Shown in pieces: positions 46,301 to 55,300 of a stretch of 64,000 nucleotides of DNA. Position numbers and translations under genes: made by a program. The notes beneath the pieces were generated by a model. That model saw only the letters and a list, made by a program, of their open reading frames with translations, was not told the DNA's origin and searched no databases. This DNA is from Argyresthia goedartella (lineage: Eukaryota; Arthropoda; Insecta; Lepidoptera; Argyresthiidae), in assembly GCA_949825045.1 (NCBI GenBank), contig OX463808.1, positions 32,859,674 to 32,923,673 of the forward strand, written 5' to 3'. Within the stretch, counting starts at the first letter, position 1. Each line of letters starts with the position of its first letter.

Positions 46301-49300
46301 GCAGTATGCTAATTGGTCTTAGCGTGCCGGGTCGTTATTCTTAGGTATAGGCTTAATTATAGCTGTTTTCCAAAGATAAGGGAATATGAAGGTGGTTATA
46401 GACTTATTACCAATGTTGTTATAACGCCCAGAGTATGACGCAGGGTCAGTAGAATGATATCTCTGGAGAGTTCATGCAGACCTCCATTAGAATCCATTGA
46501 TAGTATTATTTTACCTACCACCTTCAGAGACAGGCTGACGTTTAAATGAACTACCAGCGTTGTGTGAGTGAAACTCATAATAAGTAAGAAGGAACAGTTG
46601 CACTTCATTATCACCTGGGACGTTATTAAAGTGTTCGCTTATCTCATCTGGTTTATCGAAGCACTCAGAGGTAAAACTTCTCTATTTTTAAAATCGGGCA
46701 AGATACTTTTCTTTAGACACAGAAGCTTCGAGTTATGACTCACATTATTGATTTGATAATCAAAAAAGGCTTTCTTTTCATAGAACATCGCAACATAAAC
46801 AAGATGCTTAAGATTTTTGTATTCATTTTTGTGCTTATCTGATTTGGATTTCCTGTAAGCGTTATGTGACTCATCACGAAGCCGCATCATATGCCGTATA
46901 TTACTGGTGAGCCAAAGTTGCGGCTTGGCGCGTAAAACAATGGTCTTCTCAGGTGCGTGCTTATTTAGTGATATTATTGTGATATAATTAAAATGGGAAG
47001 CAAATAGTGTTTCGTCCCATCGAGTTCAAACCGCAGTGATAACCCGGATTTGTTATTCGTACCAATTCTAGAACGTCTGCGAGAAGAATGGGTCGTCAAG
47101 TGAACGCAGAATATTTCTAGAATTATTCGTATCAAATCGTAATGATTTGGATTGATGGATCAAATTTAATGATTGCTTGTAGGCTGATAAATTTGCAGGA
47201 TGATGTAATAAAAATACACAAAATTTCTAAGAATATGTATGGTTTTATTTATACCAAACTAGCAGACCCGGCGAACTCCGTTTCGCCACCAGATTCGTTT
47301 TATGTAACATTTCGTTTGGTGATTAAAAGATAAAGAAAAAAATTTTTTTTGTTATATATTTGAAAAGGAAAATATTTATTTCATTTCACAACAGTCATAA
47401 ATTCATTTCGATTACCTACTAAAATGAAGTGTTATGTAGTTGAACTTCCCTAAGTAAATGAAAGTTAATTTTTGATGTCGCTACAAATCCAAAGTAAATA
47501 CTGAATCGAAGCGTTATACGTGTCCGCAAATTATCCGTTTCATTGTAGTGCTCTTTGGTAAACCACATTTTTTGTTTTTTGTCTGACGTTAACACAAACA
47601 AAGCCCATGTGAAAAACAATGATTTTCTAAATTTATCCCGCAAACACTAAGCGATTGGCCTTGCGACTTATTAATTGTCATTGCGAACGCAAGGCGAACT
47701 GGGAATTGCAATCGTTTGAAGTCAAACGGAAGATCAGTCGGAATCATTGGTATTCGAGGAATACATACATTTTCACCTGCGTACTTTCCGTTAATAATGG
47801 TTGCCTCGATCAAATTTGGCATAAGTCTCTTTACCGAAAGTCGAGTACCGTTGCAAAGTCGCGGTGGATTCAAATTACGCAGTATCATAACAACTGTACC
47901 AACTTTGAGTTGCAAGTTATGTGGTGGAAATCCTGGTATCTCCAGAGAGTTCAAAAACTCCGTTGGATAATTTACTACATCATAGGGATTTGTTATTGAA
48001 TCAACGGATTTGTATGTTACCAAATCGCTAGTAATTTTTGATTGAATGGTGAAATTCAGTGCGTGGACATCATTATTCTTTGCGGCAAGAATTGCTCGTT
48101 GACTTAACCAAGCATAATTCTTATAATTCTCACTAATGTTTGGGAAAACATTTTCAATAAGAACTAATTGAGTGTCTACAAATCGGCAAAAGTCGTTGGT
48201 AAGAGTAATTAATCCAGATGTCGCATCAACTGGGACTTTTCCATTTCCAACATCTAACAATTGTTTGGAAAATTGTGCAGCACTTTGATCATTTTGAAGT
48301 TGAACTCTCATATTAGTGGTTAGCGATAATGTTTTTACGTTATTCCATAAAGGTGATGCCTTCAGGCAAGCATTCAATTCATCTGCAGGCGTTCCACGGG
48401 GAACTACTGGCAACGTCTGCCTGAAATCGCCTGCCAACAATATCATCAAGCCGCCAAAGATGTTGTTATTTCGCCGAAGATCCTTCAGTGTGAAGTTAAG
48501 TGCTTCAAGTGATTTCTTATGTGCCATTGTGCACTCATCCCAAACAATGAGCTTGCATTGCATTAACAATTTTCCCATTGCACTGGATTGGGAAATATTG
48601 CATGTTGGAGTATCAATTGTGTTTAAATTGAGTGGCAACTTAAGCGCAGAATGTGCAGTACGACCGCCATCTAGAAGAGTCGCCGCAATTCCAGATGATG
48701 CTAAAGCCAAAGCTATGTCACATCTTGATCGAATAGTGGCCAAAATAAATAAAATGACAAATGTTTTCCCTGTTCCTCCAGGTGCATCCAGGAAGAATAG
48801 ACCACCAGTATTATTGTCCACCGCTTGCATTAATGTTTCGTATACTTGTTTTTGCTGTTCATTCAGCAACGGAACATTATTTCTAACGAATTCCTGCAAT
48901 GTATCAACATTGTATTGCAGCTCTCGATTTAATTCTTGATTGAATGCATCGTGCATCGATCGATTTGGCGCAATCATTCCTACTTCAATCAGTAGCTTGT
49001 TTGCAATAGTCAAGCATTGATCCTCAATCAGAATCAATCCTTCATTGTAGATTTCATCGGTTATTTGGATGTCAGGATTATTCGTTTGAATGCGCAAGCG
49101 ATGCAAGATATCTTCACATATGGCGTCTTTGTATTTATTCCATAACTGAATTGGTTGTGAAGGAAAACATGTGGTGATGATAATTGCGAACAGCGTTCGT
49201 ATTTGGTACGCATTTGATGAAACAACTGAATCTGCAAGTGTTAAATCCCAATGAGAATCGTTCTCCAGCAAACCAAATAGTTGACATGCTTCTCGATATG

Positions 49301-52300
49301 TTTGGCATTGGTGGCCATTCACAGTTTTCAAATGCGCAAATGATTTTGGTCCACGTACATTTACTAACAGCAGTCGCAAATAAAAACATTCATCGTTTCT
49401 AGGATGAACAGTGTACATACGACCTAGTGCATCAGTTGAAAACACCTGTGGCCAGTCTGGAACTGGGGTTCCTTGTTTGCGACGTTGGAATTTCTTTATT
49501 GATTGATTCCAAGTGTAATACTTGGGCATTTCAACGTACATCAGCGTCGCTGCGAATGGATCTGCTTCACACATTGCAAAGAAGCTAGTCAATGTTGTCG
49601 ATGGTGGTCTCTCAGCTCGTTGTGCCGCATTAGCCTCAGTGAAGTAAACTCTTTGGCCATTTTCCAAATGCACTGCTAAATGTACAACTGTGGGATATCT
49701 TTCATGAATTTGAAATGACAATAATCGCCACAGTGCTTCATTAGTACTGACGTATCTGCCCATTTGGAAGTTGCTGATTTCGTCATTCGCATTTTCCGAC
49801 GCAATACCAAACACAGCCATGTCGCTGCCTTTTGTGACGTACTTGCACAAATATTTGATTGATTTGGCCGAATGACAACTCTCAACGTTTGCATGTGTTT
49901 CGAAAATTCGTGATAGCAGCGGGCAATATGGTACAATGAATTCATTTCCGATCTCAATCTCTTGATTTTGAACTTTAACTTTGATAGTTCGACCGTTATC
50001 TTCTTTTGAACGCCGACGATAAACTGGATATCCATCGTTCCCTGTGACTGTTTCAGCAACTAACGGTCGCGGATATCGTTTTGTGCACTTTCCATCAGCC
50101 ATGCAAGGCGATAATGGATTTAATGCACCGCACGGTCCATGCACCATCTGTGTCGTCACAATGTCGTGTAGACGGGGATCAGTGACTGGATCAGGAATTT
50201 CAGCTGATATGATGTCATCCACTTCATTTGAATGTAATTTGTTCAGCAACCAAATTAGGATATGAGCATGCGGTAGTCCACGCTTCTGCCATTCCACCGA
50301 GTACATATAACAACGTGTGTCACCAAAAACTCGATACTTAGTAAGCAAATCCATCATAACCTTGAGTTTTTGCTGAAATACTCTGGCGATTATGTCATGG
50401 CGATCTTGCGGTTTTTGACCCGGTTCCAACTCGCGTTCAATTTCCGTCCACTTCGGATTGCATGTGACCGTAATAAATAAATCCGGAGTTCCATAATGTC
50501 GCACGTACGTCATAGCGTCTTGAGCGTATTCGTGCATGTGGCGTGGGCTTCCGATATAAGTTGATGGGAGAATCGTCAGTCGTCCAATATTCTGAACATC
50601 ACCATCTGAATGAATAGCATCACGCAAGTGTATATAGTCCTCAGATCGTAGCTTTGCCTGATTGAATCGGATGAACGCTAAACGTTCGGTCTCAACTTTG
50701 ACATACATGTCGACAGCGAATTGCTGGAATAGCCGACGGCACTTCAGAATGACATTCTCCTCATGTGTACGAATCATCATACGATACGCATAGTAATTCA
50801 TTGCGCTTAGATTTTTATTCGTTGATACTCCTGAAAATGCAAAATTAAATGAATTGTTAATGGAAACCAATAATAGTAATAATGGAAATAATTCGTGTGT
50901 GAATATTGTACCTGTAATTGGATCGACCATCTTCAACGTGATGTCGTATCCGTCTTGCCCTTGCCAATAAATGATTGGATATTGTAACGCATCGTACAAA
51001 CGATGTGTCTCGTTTACACGATGCATGATATTGCTTCTTCGCTGAACGACAATGTCTCGTGATTTAGTTGGATCGCCAACAATAATTGCAGCAACATCAT
51101 TAACGGTGGGTGCATTGAATCTTCGCACATGTTCACCTGTTGGGGTACAATCCGCTCTTATGACAAATTTGTGCGTATCCGATGGCATTCGTTCCAATGC
51201 TGTTTTGAACATATTAACCACATCATTATTAGCGTGAAAAAATGCTTGCAACTGTTCAATAATTCGTCTCTTTAACTGTTGTGCTCCCTGTATATTGCAC
51301 CGCACATTCAGCTGATCCACCATCGACGAAATGAAATATATTTGCAGAAATTGATGCGGTTCATCTGGTGTTGGCACCATTGAACCATGCAAATGATATA
51401 TTTGTCCTTGTATCTGTAATTGCAAATAATCATTAAAATTTGTTGAAGAATACGTTGTAAATCGTTTGATGTTGTAGTGTGTGGTGTATATGCAGTTGTT
51501 ATGTGTTGCAATTCATTGTGTTGGTGTGAGTGATTGGTTATGTGTGTTGTATCTTTTACCTTGCAAGTCGGCATGAAGCCGCCTTCTCGAATGATATTAG
51601 CTCCAAAGGAAGTCATGCGAAAGCAGTTATTGTATTCAAGGATGTGTTGAAGAAAATGGCTGGAATCGGGATCACTTCCATCGAACAATGTTTTCAGTGG
51701 CTGTGGTGGTGTAAGTAATGGATCCAGTTTGACTTTTCCACTTGCGCAGCACAATCCAGCCGTTTCTCTTTTGAACTTTAACGCATTGCAATATCGGCAT
51801 ATAGTCGTCATTCGTCCAATATCTAAATTTTCATCATCACTGTAGTTCGCAGTGGGATCATATTGGAATGCCAAGCGATTGTATGATGCCAATGATCTTC
51901 GTGTGCTCACGCGATGTCTCAATCGGTCATTTTTCTCTTATTATATTTTGTCTTTCTTCGCTTAAGTTCCTTGAATACACTTATTGCTGGCTTGCATGTC
52001 TTGTGCGGCGGCCGATGCTCGCACGTCGTTGTCTAGGCATTTTGGACTATGGACAGAGTGTTGAATTTAACCTCAAATGCACGATCCACATAATTTACAC
52101 TGAGCTTGAATGAAATTAACTGAGCAGAGAACAATGAGTAGCTGTCAAACACTCGGCGCCATCTTCATAATTTACACTGAGCTTGAATGAAATTAACTGA
52201 GCAGAGAACAATGTGTAGCTGTCAAACACTCGGCGCCATCTACTTGAAGTATTGGATATTGGTTTGTAGTACATGCTATGTATCAGAGATGGCGCTGTAT

Positions 52301-55300
52301 GTGAAAAACGATTTCCCCACTTTTCTGTTGAATTTTTCCTGAATTTTCTTTGCTATAAACCTCACGGAGCCCGAGACCTTTCCAACGAATGCAAAACCGT
52401 GGAAATCGGTTCGTGCGTTCTGGAGTTATAGCGTCAGGGAGGAAAACCGGACTTATTTTTATATAGTAGATATATACAAGTAATATTACACACAAAATTG
52501 AATTTGTGCAGCTGACCATAGATGACTCAGCATTGATACTCCCAGAAGTACCACCGGTAGTACCACGGGTAGATAGATAGATGATGAGGTGGGACGCCTG
52601 CTGAACATGGGTGGATAATCGGTCTTCTTTGAGATTATTTCACCTAATTCCCAGTGTTTGAGCACCGGTTACTGTTGATTCAGCCTACTTCCTTCCCCAA
52701 ATCTTCTTGTTCTTGAGCTGCTGATATAGGCAGTCTAGGTTCTGGCCCAATAAATCTCTGGTTTGCACCGCACTGGTTCGATATACCGCGGGTATATCGT
52801 GATACATGTGAACACAGGTCCGCTTGTCAAGCCAAAATAAAAGCAGTAGGGAATGGTTGCAGCCACCTCAAAATTAAAATAATAGGTATTATTAATGTTG
52901 CAAGAAAGTATTTGTACAATAATATACAAAATTGCATACATATTACGAAAACAAACAAGCTAAGTTTTATAATATGCTTAATTCTCAAACCCCCAGTTTG
53001 TTTTGAGGCATCGCGATTTGAACCTTATGCCATCGTATTAAAATTCAAAACCTATAACGGAAATAGGCATCATATGATGCCTTGGGTCGTTGAGAGGAAG
53101 AGCATATTGTAGTTTAAATACCAAACGCCTTATACATTATCAAGAAAACTTCAATCGTTTGTCACGGCAATACATATGAAATTTTGCAGTAAGTAGATAA
53201 AAAATCCCCCTGCAGTAGTTGGACAATCAGAACAGTTTGACAACAGGATCTCAGCATCAGTATCTTACGTACATGAAGGCTTTGGCTCTTCTGAATTCAG
53301 CAATGTTGTGGTTGCTGGAATTCGACATAATGATAATTTTGGTAACTTGGGGTAAATTTCACGAATCTGCTTTTTCAAAATTTGCCTTTCTTGTCGTAAC
53401 GAATAAAAACGAAACGATAAAATATCAAAACAAAACGCTGAATAAGTATTACAATATAACCTACAATCACGACAGGTCACTCACACACAGATCACAGACT
53501 TTACAGGGAATAGATTGACGTTTCACACTGTTTTGTTTTTGTACATCTTACGAAGATGTCATAGAAGGTCAAATGAATGTCATTGTGTTTTATTAAAATA
53601 TCTTAAAATATACATACTCAGGTCATAAGTTCTGTCACATGTGCAATATGAAATAATTTAGACATGTTTATTATTTATGTAAACATTTATAAAGCAAAAT
53701 GAACTTAATAAAACATAGATTCTTATGGTAATAAAGTTTATTCAAAATGACCCCCGCGATTTTGAATACAGGCCTTTATTCTGCGCGGCCAGTCGTCTAT
53801 CGCAGCACGAACGAGGTCCATGTCAATATCGGCGGCTGCCTTAATCAAGGATGCCTTGAGTGACTCCAAATCAGGATGAGGCTTTGAGCAGGCCTTTTCC
53901 TCCAAGTGTTGCCATATCTTGTAATCTAACGGACTCTAATCTGGACTGGAGGAGGGCCAGTCTTCGTGCCGGATGAAGTCGATTTCACACGCCGCCAGCC
54001 AGTCTTGTGTGCTTTTCGCCCTATGAGCTGGCGCAGAATCTTGTTGGAATACCCAGTGCCTGTTATTAAACATGGTATGAGAAACAGGTTCCACAAGGTT
54101 CTTGAGGACTGTATTTTGATACACAACTGCATTCGTTTTTACGCCTTTCTCACAAAAATGTACCTCAGTTAAGCCCCAATAAGAGACTCCCAACCAAACC
54201 ATGAGCGAGGATGGAAAATGACCTCGTTGGACACGCGGAATACGGTTGCTCGCTTCTTCACTGCTGTGTGCGTACACCTTATCATTTTGTTTGTTGTAGC
54301 TCTCTTCCACGGTGAAAATGTTTTCATCCGAAAAAAGAATTTCCCGATGCTTTTTTCCCGCGTACCGCTTCAACAAAGCGCGGCATCTCTTCAGTCTCAG
54401 GTCCATTAAACGAGCGTCCAAACGATGTCCTGTTTTTCTTCGATATGCCCTAAGCCCTAAGTCTTCATTTAACACCCTTTTCACCGTGGTCCTGCTTAAC
54501 CCCATCTGAAGGGCCAACAGTTTCTGCTTACGTATGGGATTTCTTTGAATTCGCGCCTTCACAGCTTTTATCACTGCTGGAGTCCTAACAGAGCGAGGGC
54601 GACCACTTCTTGACCTGTCATCTACACTAGAGTCTTCATTGTATCGTTTTATGGTACGATAAACGAATCTTTTGGTTATATTCAAATTTTTCAGTAAGTC
54701 GAAAATCTGAATTGGCGCGTAACCGCAACGATGCAACGCAATAACTGCGACACGGTCTTCTTTAAGTGTCCACTCCATATTTAAAAATGAGGAAAATTCT
54801 AAAAAGTACACATTTTTATTTTCATGAAAAATTCGAAATTCGAATTCAATAAACTTTTTTGTGGCCAGCGTTCTAAATTCAAAAGTTTTTATTGTGTGAC
54901 AGAACTTATGACCTGACTGTGTATATACCTATTTATTAATCTGATAAATAGAAATTGTACGTAAGACATATTTCTCGAAATGGTTTTGAGATTTCCGTTC
55001 TTGTCCAGAAAGTTAGCAACCCCAATTGCCCAGTAAGTGTTTGGTTACGTACCTTTTCCGTCGTCGTCTATGTGAAACGGCCCGACCAGATCAAACAGCC
55101 CTTTTAGAGACGTCCAACCAGGACCTCCTTGCAGCCAGATGATCAGCGGAGTGGTTTCAAGCGGTTTTCGCTCGTTGGGTAAGTACCAGAAGAACAAATT
55201 TGAATTATAGGCTTCATTCACAGTTATAAAGCCAGAGTGGCTTTTGATGCCCAAGAATAACTCGGGATCAACGATGGAAGCAAATCTTGCTTCGTGAATT

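Larger units (their letters stand above)
47259..52470 (-). mobile_element. Complete Helitron, 5,212 bp
   Basis: On the minus strand the 5' end is TCTACTATATAAAAATAAG (starting 52470, host A before it). The 3' end is CTAG (47262-47259, host T after it), preceded by the hairpin GGCGAA-ACGGAG-TTCGCC about 11 bases upstream. Insertion between A and T, 5'-TC, 3'-CTRR and a subterminal hairpin are the defining marks of Helitrons. It encodes a Rep-helicase. Confidence 0.9.
52550..55030 (-). repeat. Repeat X, right copy, inverted and split by a maT element
   Basis: 52550-53612 and 54924-55030 align inverted to 38701-39722 and 30870-30969. Near its end (52770-52810) it carries the palindrome GATATACCGCGGGTATATC; the left copy has GATATACCCGCGGTATATC. 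The plus-strand frame 53219-53518 is the partner of 39158-38910. The arm ends only about 20 bp from the exon 1 splice donor. Confidence 0.75.
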
